DNA of 11,509 nucleotides from Lachnospiraceae bacterium (GTDB taxonomy: Bacteria; Bacillota_A; Clostridia; Lachnospirales; Lachnospiraceae), in assembly GCA_024689605.1 (NCBI GenBank), contig JAILDD010000181.1:1-11509 (forward strand). The letters run 5' to 3'. A program made the translations under genes and the position numbers. Shown in pieces: positions 5,700 through 11,509 of this stretch. The first letter of the stretch is position 1, and each line of letters opens with the position of its first letter. Under the pieces are notes generated by a model. That model was not told where the DNA came from, did no database searches, and saw only the letters and a list, made by a program, of their open reading frames with translations.

Positions 5700-6953
5700 T
5701 CATTCTTCATTAGAACGGCTTTCCCTGACTGCATTCAGGAAGTCATTTATCAGATCTTCCTTATCCTCTATTCCGACGCTTACCCGGATGGTATCTTCGA
5801 ATACGCCGGCAGCTTCGGTCTCTGCCTTTCCGCTCTTTAAATAAAGCGTCGAAGCAGGATGTATGACCAGTGTCCGAAGGTCTCCTATATTGCTTGCAAT
5901 AAGTGCAAACTTAAGATTATTTATAATCTTGAATGCCCGCTCCTTACTTCCTGCCCTGAAGGTAAGGATGCCTCCGCCGTATCCGCCAAGTTCTTTATAC
6001 ACATATTTTTGATAAGGATGCGACTCAAGAGTCAGGTAATTTACGCTGATGCCGTCTTCTTTATCCAAAGCCTTAGCCAGGGCATCGGCATTTTCGCATA
6101 TCCTCTCCATTCTGAGCCCCAGGGTATCTGCCCCGATAAAAGAAAGGTAAGCATTCATGGGGGCCATGCACCCGCCAAGGTTTTCCCAAAGGTCCGTACG
6201 GAGCCTTAGCAGAAAGGCCATTTTTCCGTATTTTTTAAATTCGGAAAGTGCAGTATGCTTTTCAAAATCCCATTTGAACTTTCCGCTGTCTACTATGATC
6301 CCGCCTATGGCATTTCCGCCACCGTTGATATATTTGGAAGTAGAATGTATCACCACATCTGCTCCCAGTGAAAGGGGCTGTGCCAGGTAAGGCGTTGCTG
6401 TAGTGGAATCAACAAAAAGCGGAATCCCTGCATTGTGTGCCGCTTCCGCTGCCCCCGCCACATCAAGCACATTAAGGGAAGGGTTGCTGATAAGCTCGCC
6501 GAATACCACTCTTGTCCTTTCAGTGATGAGGCTCTCTATATTTTCCTTATTAAGTACTTTTGCGAATCTGGTATGTATGCCAAATTTTTCCAGGTCGTGG
6601 AAGAGGTCTATGCTTCCGCCATAAAGGCCGCTTCCCGCTATGATCTCATCCCCGCTCTCGCATACCGTCAGCAGTGCAGCAGATATGGCGGACATTCCGC
6701 TGCTGCAGCTTATGGCACCAATTCCGCCCTCAAGTTCATTTATCTTCTGCTCAAATGCAGACAGAGTCGGATTCCCGATGCGAGTGTAGGCATAACCCAT
6801 GCTCTTATGGGAAAATACTTTTTCCAGCTCTTCCATGCTTTCGTATGAAAAAGCCGTCACCTGTGATATGGGAGGCAGTATCTCGCCCTGCCCATACCTG
6901 TGTGCAGCCTTGCCATGTAACATTTTCGTATTGAATCCCGGGCTGTTTTCCAT
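5700..6953 (-). CDS. MetY-like PLP sulfhydrylase (Cys/Met-metabolism family), divergent paralogue
   Basis: PLP enzyme of the O-acetylhomoserine/O-acetylserine sulfhydrylase fold, 417 aa. Visible landmarks are YAYTRIGNPT (55-64), CSSGMSAISAAL (83-94), SGLYGGS (108-114), VDSTTATPYLAQPL (181-194), the PLP lysine in HSTSKY (Lys207) and LVIHPAST near residue 362. It belongs to the same family as the gene at 8725-10005 but differs around the active site (GGGNAIGG after the lysine instead of GGHGTTLGG). Its place immediately before the JAMM protease and the carrier-E1-rhodanese gene suggests that it uses a protein thiocarboxylate as sulfur donor, as MetY does with HcyS in Wolinella, probably with O-acetylhomoserine as acceptor. 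ATG at 6953 has AAGGA 7 bases upstream, overlapping the stop of the preceding gene. A GTG at 6968 is an unlikely start. Substrate is inferred. Confidence 0.9.
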   Translation of the reverse strand: MENSPGFNTKMLHGKAAHRYGQGEILPPISQVTAFSYESMEELEKVFSHKSMGYAYTRIGNPTLSAFEQKINELEGGIGAISCSSGMSAISAALLTVCESGDEIIAGSGLYGGSIDLFHDLEKFGIHTRFAKVLNKENIESLITERTRVVFGELISNPSLNVLDVAGAAEAAHNAGIPLFVDSTTATPYLAQPLSLGADVVIHSTSKYINGGGNAIGGIIVDSGKFKWDFEKHTALSEFKKYGKMAFLLRLRTDLWENLGGCMAPMNAYLSFIGADTLGLRMERICENADALAKALDKEDGISVNYLTLESHPYQKYVYKELGGYGGGILTFRAGSKERAFKIINNLKFALIASNIGDLRTLVIHPASTLYLKSGKAETEAAGVFEDTIRVSVGIEDKEDLINDFLNAVRESRSNEE

Positions 6954-6964
6954 TTTTATATCCT

Positions 6965-7594
6965 TCACGCTACATCCATCTCCACCAGCTTCTCATATAC
7001 TGCTTCCGCAAATCCGGCATGACTTTTCTCGTTCATATGCTCGTTATCTGAAGCATCTGCACTGGCATGGTCTGAAGCAGCCAGATAAGCAGTTCCTTTC
7101 CTTTCAGCTATCCTTGCATATATTGCCTTAAGCTCTTTGCTTACTTCAACCGACCTGGGTCCGAACTCCGGATCCATATCAGGCCACCATACGTCATTTC
7201 CTAAAAATATGGGTGAAACCAATAATATCTTTTCTGCAGGAATATGCTTCTTTAATTCATCTATGCAAAGTTCCATCCCCATGCCTATGGTATGGGCGGA
7301 CGCGCCGTAAACACTTTTGCAGTCATTTGTCCCCAGCATTATGATGGCTGCATCAACAGGATACTGGCTCTCTAGTATCATCGGAAGCATTGCCAGTCCC
7401 TTTCTTCCGGGCCTAAGCTCATCCTCAAATATAGTTGTCCTTCCGCAGAGACCTTCTTCAACCACACGGGCGTCGTCCAGCAAGCCCTGAAGAACTCCTG
7501 TCCACCTGACGTTTTCAGGGTATCTTTCAAAAGGCTCCGACTTGGGCACCAGCCCCCATGTATTCGAATCGCCAAATGCAAGTATCGTTTTCAT
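6965..7594 (-). CDS. SGNH/GDSL-family hydrolase (arylesterase-like)
   Basis: 209 aa, a single SGNH hydrolase domain with no signal peptide or membrane segment, so cytoplasmic. The nucleophile is Ser10 in FGDSN (block I). GTND (88-91) is block III, and Asp183-x-x-His186 near the C-terminus supplies the other catalytic residues, so the enzyme looks intact. Family members hydrolyse acetyl or other short acyl esters; the substrate cannot be told from sequence. It is the first gene of the sulfur-carrier operon: its stop overlaps the ribosome site of the MetY-like gene (11-nt gap), so the two are probably coupled. A role in handling O-acetyl amino acids is conceivable but speculative. The ATG at 7594 matches the family start, yet no Shine-Dalgarno precedes it. 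A LysR-type box lies about 50 bp upstream. Confidence 0.9.
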   Translation of the reverse strand: MKTILAFGDSNTWGLVPKSEPFERYPENVRWTGVLQGLLDDARVVEEGLCGRTTIFEDELRPGRKGLAMLPMILESQYPVDAAIIMLGTNDCKSVYGASAHTIGMGMELCIDELKKHIPAEKILLVSPIFLGNDVWWPDMDPEFGPRSVEVSKELKAIYARIAERKGTAYLAASDHASADASDNEHMNEKSHAGFAEAVYEKLVEMDVA

Positions 7595-7615
7595 ATTTTT
7601 AGATTAGCACCGTCC

Positions 7616-7621
7616 GTATAA
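7616..7621 (-). promoter_or_regulatory. Weak candidate -10 for the SGNH–MetY–JAMM operon
   Basis: TTATAC on the minus strand lies 22 bp before the SGNH start and about 20 bp downstream of the LysR-type box. I see no recognisable -35 in the A/T-rich spacer, as expected for an activator-dependent promoter. The assignment rests mainly on position. Confidence 0.3.
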
Positions 7622-7641
7622 TTTGAATATTTTTTATATTT

Positions 7642-7673
7642 TATTCTCTGTGATAAGTTATGCTTATCGCAGA
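7642..7673 (-). promoter_or_regulatory. LysR-type (CmbR-like) box upstream of the SGNH–MetY–JAMM operon
   Basis: The dyad TCTGTGATAAG/CTTATCGCAGA (7647-7657 and 7663-7673) has one mismatch. Read on the minus strand it is CGATA-N9-TATCA, followed after 4 bp by a weaker GAATA. The same pattern occurs at 10456-10483. This layout resembles the CmbR-box described in streptococci (TGATA-N9-TATCA plus a further TGATA). The regulator encoded at 10545-11450 is the natural candidate. Confidence 0.6.
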
Positions 7674-7681
7674 TTTGGTAT

Positions 7682-7719
7682 AAAAAAGCCCGGGGTCAGG
7701 TCCAAAACTCCGGGCTTTT
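7682..7719 (-). terminator. Intrinsic terminator of the cysK operon
   Basis: Minus-strand RNA reads AAAAGCCCGG, a 16-nt loop, CCGGGCTTTTTT: a 10-bp stem (7710-7719 with 7684-7693) followed by a U-run. It lies 43 bp downstream of the cysK stop and before the operator of the next operon, so it separates the two transcription units. Confidence 0.88.
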
Positions 7720-7761
7720 GAAATATCAGCACAATTAAGCGTTTTATTTTCCTAACCGGTA

Positions 7762-8694
7762 TTACTCCGTAAACAGCGCTGTGGAATAATATCTGTCACC
7801 GCTGTCAGGAAGCAGCGCAACTATTGTCTTGCCCTTATTTTCAGGTCTCTTTGCCAGCTCGATAGCACCGTAAAGGGATGCGCCGGAGGAGATACCTACT
7901 GATATGCCTTCCTTCTTAGCAAGAAGCTTTGCTGTATCAAAAGCATTCTGATTAGGAGCCTTGAATACCTCATCATAAACCTTTGTATTGAGCACGTCAG
8001 GCACAAAACCTGCACCTATGCCCTGGATCTTATGTGCTCCGGCTCTGCCCTCGGAAAGAACCGGTGAATCTTCGGGCTCCAGTGCCACAACCTTGATGTT
8101 CGGATTCTTTTCTTTCAGATACTCACCTGTACCTGTTACTGTTCCGCCTGTACCTACGCCTGCGATAAAGATATCAACCTTTCCGTCGGTATCATTCCAG
8201 ATCTCCGGACCTGTTGTTGCTTTATGAACTGCAGGATTTGCCGGGTTAACAAACTGACCGGGTATGAAGCTATTGGGAATTTCCTTGGAAAGCTCCTCAG
8301 CCTTAGCGATAGCTCCCTTCATTCCCTTTGCACCCTCAGTGAGTACAAGTTCTGCGCCGTAAGCCTTCAGGATATTTCTTCTCTCCACGCTCATAGTCTC
8401 AGGCATGGTAAGGATTATACGGTATCCCTTTGCTGCTGCTATGGCTGCAAGACCGATACCGGTATTTCCGGATGTGGGCTCAATGATAACTGAACCTTCC
8501 TTTAAGAGTCCCTTCTCCTCAGCATCCTCTATCATTGCCTTTGCGATACGGTCCTTAACGCTTCCGGCAGGATTGAAATATTCGAGCTTAACCAGGATCG
8601 TTGCCTCAAGTCCCAGCTCTTTCTCAATATTTACCACCTCAACAAGGGGTGTATTTCCGATAAGTCCTAATGTTCCTTTGTAAATCTTAGACAT
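7762..8694 (-). CDS. cysK: Cysteine synthase A (O-acetylserine sulfhydrylase)
   Basis: PLP enzyme converting O-acetylserine and sulfide to L-cysteine and acetate, in the cytoplasm. At 310 aa it has the normal CysK length. Motifs run in order: IGNTPLV near the N-terminus, the PLP lysine in NPAGSVKDR (Lys47), substrate loop PTSGNTG (73-79), phosphate loop GVGTGGT (179-185), SVGISSGAS (265-273) and [15 protein letters not shown] at the C-terminus. The last motif is typical of CysK rather than CysM. It follows the O-acetylhomoserine sulfhydrylase gene by 30 bp, with AGAGG 8 bases before its ATG, and is closed by a strong terminator. It therefore probably shares the attenuator-controlled transcript. 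SAT, its partner in the cysteine synthase complex, is encoded at the other end of the window. Confidence 0.95.
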   Translation of the reverse strand: MSKIYKGTLGLIGNTPLVEVVNIEKELGLEATILVKLEYFNPAGSVKDRIAKAMIEDAEEKGLLKEGSVIIEPTSGNTGIGLAAIAAAKGYRIILTMPETMSVERRNILKAYGAELVLTEGAKGMKGAIAKAEELSKEIPNSFIPGQFVNPANPAVHKATTGPEIWNDTDGKVDIFIAGVGTGGTVTGTGEYLKEKNPNIKVVALEPEDSPVLSEGRAGAHKIQGIGAGFVPDVLNTKVYDEVFKAPNQNAFDTAKLLAKKEGISVGISSGASLYGAIELAKRPENKGKTIVALLPDSGDRYYSTALFTE

Positions 8695-8724
8695 AATTTT
8701 TACCTCTTTCTTTTTATAGTGTTA

Positions 8725-10005
8725 TTAGATTGCTGCGAAACCTTTCTCCAGATCAGCTATGATGTCGTCAATGTGCTCCGTACCTATGGAAAGCCTTATG
8801 GTGCTCTGCCTGATTCCCTGATCCAGAAGCTCTTCTTCAGAAAGCTGTGAGTGAGTTGTGGATGCCGGATGGATAACAAGGCTCTTTACATCTGCTACAT
8901 TTGCAAGCAGTGAGAAGATCTCCAGGCTGTCAATGAACTTCCATGCTTCTTCCTTTCCGCCCTTGATATCGAAAGTGAATATGGATGCACCGCCATTGGG
9001 GAAATACTTCTCATACAGCGCATGGTCGGGGTGGTCTGAAAGTGAAGGATGGTTTACCTTTTCAACCTTCGGATTCTTCGAGAGATATTCTACCACTTTC
9101 TTGGTATTCTCTGCGTGTCTTTCCAGTCTCAGAGACAGAGTCTCTACACCCTGCAAGAGGAGGAATGCATTGAAGGGTGAAATGCTTGCGCCCGTGTCTC
9201 TGAGAAGGATTGCCCTTATATAAGTAACAAATGCCGCCGGTCCTACAACGTCATAGAAGGATACACCGTGGTAGCTGGGATTGGGATCAGCTATTCCCTT
9301 GTACTTTCCGCTTGCCTTCCAGTCAAACTTTCCTGCCTCTACGATAACGCCGCCCAGCGTAGTGCCGTGTCCGCCGAGGAACTTTGTTGCGGAATGAACC
9401 ACGATGTCCGCACCGTGCTCGATAGGTCTGATAAGGTAAGGTGTTCCGAAAGTATTGTCTACTACAAGAGGAAGTCCGTGCCTGTGTGCTATCTCAGCTA
9501 TAGCATCAATATCGGGGATGTCACTGTTGGGATTTCCCAGCGTCTCCAGATAGATTGCTCTGGTGTTGTCCTTTATTGCACCCTCTACTTCCTGAAGGTT
9601 ATGTGCATCTACAAATGTTGTTTCTATATTGTACTGGGGAAGCGTATGCTCAAGAAGATTGAAACTTCCGCCGTAGATTGTCTTCTGTGCTACAATGTGT
9701 CCGCCGTTTGCTGCAAGTGCTTCTATCGTATATGTGATAGCTGCTGCTCCGCTTGCTACTGCAAGCGCTGCGCTTCCGCCTTCCAGTGCAGCCACTCTCT
9801 TTTCGAGTACATCCTGTGTGCTGTTTGTAAGTCTTCCGTAAATGTTTCCCGGATCTGCAAGGCCGAACCGGTCTGCCGCATGCTTGCTGTTATGAAAAAC
9901 ATATGATGTTGTCTGGTAAATAGGAACCGCTCTTGAATCCGTAGCGGGATCTGCCTGTTCCTGACCAACGTGTAACTGTAATGTTTCAAATCTATAATCG
10001 CTCAT
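8725..10005 (-). CDS. metY: O-acetylhomoserine sulfhydrylase (aminocarboxypropyltransferase)
   Basis: PLP enzyme that makes homocysteine from O-acetylhomoserine and sulfide; some members also act on O-acetylserine. The 426-aa protein looks canonical: ETLQLHVGQ start, PIYQTTSYVF (28-37), NIYGRLTNSTQ (54-64), ASGAAAI (84-90), YGGSFNLL (111-118), VVDNTFGTPYLIRP (181-194), the PLP lysine in HSATKFLGGHGT (Lys208) and LVIHPAST toward the C-terminus. ATG at 10005 has AAGGAG 7 bases upstream. The transcript leader is about 400 nt and holds a Cys/Met leader peptide and attenuator, with an upstream operator. It is followed by cysK after 30 bp. The family is certain; preference for acetylhomoserine over acetylserine is probable. 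The other MetY-like gene in the window is clearly divergent. Confidence 0.93.
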   Translation of the reverse strand: MSDYRFETLQLHVGQEQADPATDSRAVPIYQTTSYVFHNSKHAADRFGLADPGNIYGRLTNSTQDVLEKRVAALEGGSAALAVASGAAAITYTIEALAANGGHIVAQKTIYGGSFNLLEHTLPQYNIETTFVDAHNLQEVEGAIKDNTRAIYLETLGNPNSDIPDIDAIAEIAHRHGLPLVVDNTFGTPYLIRPIEHGADIVVHSATKFLGGHGTTLGGVIVEAGKFDWKASGKYKGIADPNPSYHGVSFYDVVGPAAFVTYIRAILLRDTGASISPFNAFLLLQGVETLSLRLERHAENTKKVVEYLSKNPKVEKVNHPSLSDHPDHALYEKYFPNGGASIFTFDIKGGKEEAWKFIDSLEIFSLLANVADVKSLVIHPASTTHSQLSEEELLDQGIRQSTIRLSIGTEHIDDIIADLEKGFAAI

Positions 10006-10101
10006 TTTTATTCTCCTTATCTTTTATGAATTTTCTGTTTTTGTGTCTGTTTATCTGTTTTAGCAGACTCGTTTATGTTTTCTGTTTTGTTCTTTTTTAT
10101 T

Positions 10102-10125
10102 CATCCGGCTCATCACTTCCGGATG
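10102..10125. other. Hairpin CATCCGG/CCGGATG in the metY leader
   Basis: A perfect 7-bp stem with a 10-nt loop lies between the attenuator and the metY ribosome site. On the plus strand it is followed by TTTTT, but nothing there needs terminating. In the minus transcript it is an internal leader hairpin followed by an A-rich single-stranded stretch. Confidence 0.5.
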
Positions 10126-10137
10126 TTTTTCTGTGCC

Positions 10138-10172
10138 GCCCCGTTTTTTTCTTTCGATAAAAAAACCGGGGC
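10138..10172 (-). promoter_or_regulatory. Second hairpin competing with the attenuator terminator
   Basis: In the minus RNA, GCCCCG (3' arm of the terminator) can also pair with CGGGGC (10138-10143), extended by U7 pairing with A7 (10159-10165 with 10144-10150) across one bulge, loop 8 nt. This helix would consume the terminator's 3' arm and U-run, so the two cannot coexist. It can form only after polymerase has passed the terminator. It may stabilise the read-through RNA or hold it open. Confidence 0.55.
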
Positions 10173-10188
10173 TTCTCTAAGCTCCCGG
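10159..10188 (-). terminator. Attenuator terminator in the metY leader
   Basis: Minus-strand RNA forms CCGGG-A-GCTT, loop AGAG, AAGCCCCGG: nine base pairs with one bulged A, followed directly by U7. It lies 29 nt after the leader-peptide stop and about 154 nt before the metY start, so it would stop transcription before metY-cysK. Its 5' arm is shared with the antiterminator. Confidence 0.88.
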
Positions 10189-10283
10189 GCGGCTGGCACA
10201 TTTCATGATACCTGTTTCAACATCGTATCGTTTCCGGACATGCGGACTCACCGCTCATCCGGGCCATCTCATCCACCCGGGAG
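10182..10283 (-). promoter_or_regulatory. Antiterminator pairing of the Cys/Met attenuator
   Basis: CTCCCGGGTGG inside the leader-peptide gene (10273-10283, codons 20-24) can pair over 11 bp, one of them G:U, with CCGCCCGGGAG (10182-10192), which contains the 5' arm of the terminator. A competing protector stem, CCGGG (10276-10280) with CCCGG (10259-10263), would hide the first arm. A ribosome stalled at codons 13-16 (Cys-Met-Cys-Cys) would disrupt neither antiterminator arm, whereas one moving on would cover the first arm. Complementarity is seen; the mechanism is inferred. Confidence 0.75.
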
Positions 10284-10342
10284 TTAAACATTCGACAACA
10301 CATACAAGCCTTCCACTCCGTAAATATTGTGTTTGCCATCAT
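10217..10342 (-). CDS. Cys/Met-rich leader peptide of the metY–cysK attenuator
   Basis: A 41-codon frame too short for ordinary gene calling. It starts at ATG 10342 or the adjacent ATG 10339. A near-complete Shine-Dalgarno AAGGAGGTG ends just upstream, spaced best for 10339. The peptide has 5 Cys and 6 Met, including the cluster KACMCCRM (residues 11-18), and more Cys at 35 and 41; the final codon before the stop is Cys. It resembles no protein I know. The cluster, the overlapping antiterminator arm and a terminator 29 nt beyond the stop are the standard layout of amino-acid attenuation. Scarcity of charged tRNA-Cys (or tRNA-Met) should stall the ribosome and allow read-through into metY and cysK. 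This stretch also carries no S-box or T-box consensus. Confidence 0.8.
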   Translation of the reverse strand: MMANTIFTEWKACMCCRMFNSRVDEMARMSGESACPETIRC

Positions 10343-10369
10343 CCGCACCTCCTTCCTGTTATTTTGATC

Positions 10370-10397
10370 ATCACCCTTTGCTTTATCAGCGGGTGAT
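10370..10397 (-). other. 5' leader hairpin
   Basis: ATCACCC (10391-10397 on the minus strand) pairs with GGGTGAT (10370-10376), and a short inner GCT/AGC stem narrows the loop. It sits just after the predicted transcription start and 15 bp before the leader-peptide ribosome site. It may protect the RNA 5' end or pause polymerase to synchronise it with the leader ribosome. Confidence 0.5.
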
Positions 10398-10411
10398 TCT
10401 TTCGTTCTGGG

Positions 10412-10442
10412 ATAATATTAACAAGTGAGAATAGATTTGAAA
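10412..10442 (-). promoter_or_regulatory. Candidate promoter of the leader–metY–cysK transcript
   Basis: On the minus strand TTTCAA (10437-10442) and TAATAT (10415-10420) are 16 bp apart; TTCAAA and TATTAT with an 18-bp spacer overlap them. The poor -35 and the operator about 15 bp upstream fit activation by a LysR-type protein. Predicted start near 10405, giving a leader of about 400 nt. Confidence 0.5.
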
Positions 10443-10455
10443 ATTATTGAGAATT

Positions 10456-10487
10456 TATCGTGTGTGATAACCTTTACTTATCGCACA
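10456..10487 (-). promoter_or_regulatory. LysR-type (CmbR-like) box upstream of metY
   Basis: On the minus strand this reads CGATA-N9-TATCA-N4-CGATA (10483 to 10456), three half-sites. The central dyad TGTGTGATAA/TTATCGCACA (10461-10470, 10478-10487) has one mismatch. It closely resembles the streptococcal CmbR-box layout and repeats the site at 7642-7673. The position, about 50-80 bp upstream of the predicted start, is typical for LysR activators. Confidence 0.65.
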
Positions 10488-10502
10488 TTTTCTATGGTAT
10501 TT

Positions 10503-10529
10503 CCCACCGACAGGAGAGCTATCGGCGGG
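10503..10529 (-). other. Hairpin after the LysR gene, without U-tract
   Basis: CCCGCCGATAG, loop CTCTC, CTGTCGGTGGG pairs over 11 bp in minus-strand RNA using two G:U pairs, which are mismatches on the plus strand. It begins 15 bp after the LysR stop. No run of U follows, so termination efficiency is doubtful; it may mark the 3' end of the LysR mRNA. Confidence 0.6.
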
Positions 10530-10544
10530 AAGATAACATAGATA

Positions 10545-11450
10545 TTACAACTCTTTGTATTTCAGCAGCTCTTCCACATACGCCTGACCGTATACAGAAA
10601 GCTGACTTCCTTTTCTGACTATATATCCGATAATGAGGGGATCTTCTTCCTTTAATTTAATGGAAACCATACCCTGAAGGATTGCCTGATCATTTGCAAG
10701 CATGCCGGATCCGATAGAATAACCGTGGAGTTCAGCTATTATCTCCATGGTGGTTGCCCGGTCGTCGGATTTTATCATCTTCTGGAAATCATAATCCGCC
10801 ATAGCCTCTTCCGTCAGATAGAAGTTGCTATCGTCCGTCTGGTCGAAGGATACGCAGGGATAGTCCTTTAATTCTTCCAGGGAAATATTTTTTCTTTTGG
10901 CGAATTTGTGATCCTTCCATACATATGCATAAGTTTCCCTCTGCATAAGGGGAGTAAACTCAAGCTGGTATTCCTTGAAGAGTTTTTTTATGACCCTCTC
11001 ACTGGCACCGGAAAAAGACATGATCCCTACTTCACTTTTCATGGTCCTGACATCTTCCAGCACATCCCTGGTCTTTGTTTCATGGACAGAGAAAACGTAT
11101 TTCTCGGGATCGGCTGCTTTTATCACATCCGTGAATGCTTTTATTGCGAAATTGTAATGCTGGGTAGAAACGGAAAACCTTTCCTTATCGCTGTCTTTTG
11201 AAAGATATCTGTCCTCAAGGATTTCGTACTGCCCTACAGCCTTTTTCGCATAGCTTACAAACTCTCTGCCTTCGTCGGTAAGGCTGATGCCTTTGTTGGT
11301 TCTTTCAAATATAAGTATGCCCAGCTCATCCTCCAGATCCTGAACGCTTGCCGAAAGCGCAGGCTGTGACACGAAAAGCTTTGTGGCAGCTTCTCTCATG
11401 GATGAAGATGATGCTATTTCCAGTACGTATTTTATCTGTGTGATATTCAT
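10545..11450 (-). CDS. LysR-type transcriptional regulator, probable cysteine/sulfur regulator
   Basis: 301 aa with the usual LysR layout. An N-terminal winged helix-turn-helix includes MREAATKLFVSQPALSASVQ (18-37) and DLEDELGILIFERTNKGISLT (split as DLEDELGILIFE and RTNKGISLT, 38-58). A linker helix follows, then a periplasmic-binding-protein-like effector domain from about residue 90, starting near FSVSTQHYNFAIKAF. It probably binds DNA as a tetramer and senses a sulfur metabolite such as O-acetylserine or O-acetylhomoserine; the effector is a guess from context. It sits directly upstream of the metY leader, and two matching LysR-type boxes precede the metY and SGNH operons, so it is the likely activator. 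CmbR-like function is inferred from the box pattern. A good promoter lies 10 bp upstream and there is no Shine-Dalgarno, so the mRNA may be nearly leaderless. Confidence 0.9.
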   Translation of the reverse strand: MNITQIKYVLEIASSSSMREAATKLFVSQPALSASVQDLEDELGILIFERTNKGISLTDEGREFVSYAKKAVGQYEILEDRYLSKDSDKERFSVSTQHYNFAIKAFTDVIKAADPEKYVFSVHETKTRDVLEDVRTMKSEVGIMSFSGASERVIKKLFKEYQLEFTPLMQRETYAYVWKDHKFAKRKNISLEELKDYPCVSFDQTDDSNFYLTEEAMADYDFQKMIKSDDRATTMEIIAELHGYSIGSGMLANDQAILQGMVSIKLKEEDPLIIGYIVRKGSQLSVYGQAYVEELLKYKEL

Positions 11451-11459
11451 AGCATGGCT

Positions 11460-11488
11460 AATATAACACGGAAATCACAAAATGTGAA
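11460..11488 (-). promoter_or_regulatory. Promoter of the LysR gene
   Basis: TTCACA (11483-11488) and TATATT (11460-11465) on the minus strand are separated by exactly 17 bp. Transcription should start around 11452-11454, only a few bases from the ATG at 11450. That would give a leaderless or nearly leaderless transcript, consistent with the missing ribosome site. Confidence 0.65.
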
Positions 11489-11509
11489 GAGTATAGAAAT
11501 AAGAAAACC

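Noticed and set aside
9268..9906. 212-codon open frame on the plus strand
   Set aside because: Antisense shadow of metY; Cys-rich, without domain features, and metY is unmistakable there.
10102..10125. Plus-strand intrinsic terminator (hairpin followed by TTTTT)
   Set aside because: No plus-strand gene precedes it; kept only as a leader hairpin.
10075..10287. 70-codon open frame on the plus strand across the metY leader
   Set aside because: No ribosome site; the stretch is explained by the leader peptide, antiterminator and terminator on the minus strand.
10006..10410. S-box (SAM riboswitch) or T-box in the long metY leader
   Set aside because: I found neither the S-box core nor the T-box AGGGTGGNACCGCG sequence; the leader is instead explained by a coding peptide and alternative hairpins.

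Overview
The window looks like a sulfur-assimilation locus from a Clostridia-type Firmicute, most likely Lachnospiraceae-like. That is inferred from AAGGAGG-type ribosome sites, moderate GC, U-tailed terminators and protein style; no rRNA or other marker confirms it. Every convincing gene is on the minus strand, so the order of transcription runs from high to low coordinates. The open frames on the plus strand are shadows.

In transcription order the first gene is a LysR-type regulator (11450-10545), with a good promoter only 10 bp upstream of its start. A 540-bp regulatory interval follows. It carries a LysR-type operator, a promoter and a transcription attenuator. The attenuator has a 41-codon Cys/Met-rich leader peptide, an 11-bp antiterminator and a terminator ending in U7. 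It controls an O-acetylhomoserine sulfhydrylase gene (10005-8725) and cysK (8694-7762), and cysK is closed by its own intrinsic terminator. A second copy of the operator then precedes an operon of an SGNH hydrolase, a second and divergent MetY-like enzyme, a JAMM metalloprotease, and a three-domain protein. That protein joins a MoaD-like sulfur carrier, an E1 adenylyltransferase and a rhodanese. Next come a Family 2A encapsulin shell protein (SrpI-like) and its cysteine desulfurase cargo, with overlapping reading frames. After a large imperfect hairpin, a serine O-acetyltransferase runs off the left edge.

Two systems stand out. (1) MetY-like enzyme, JAMM protease and carrier-E1-rhodanese together match the parts list of protein-thiocarboxylate-dependent homocysteine synthesis, known from Wolinella (MetY, HcyD, HcyS, HcyF). 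Here, however, the carrier is fused to its activating enzyme, and its Gly-Gly is internal and followed by Ala. The carrier would therefore have to be cut free, and the JAMM protease is the obvious candidate. (2) An encapsulin nanocompartment with an encapsulated cysteine desulfurase lies directly downstream and could supply persulfide or stored sulfur to the rhodanese domain.

Taken together, SAT and CysK make cysteine. The encapsulated desulfurase takes sulfur from cysteine and may store it. The carrier system and the two MetY enzymes make homocysteine. A LysR regulator and a cysteine/methionine-sensing attenuator probably match expression to amino-acid supply. The linked model is inference. 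The individual gene families are well supported by visible motifs.
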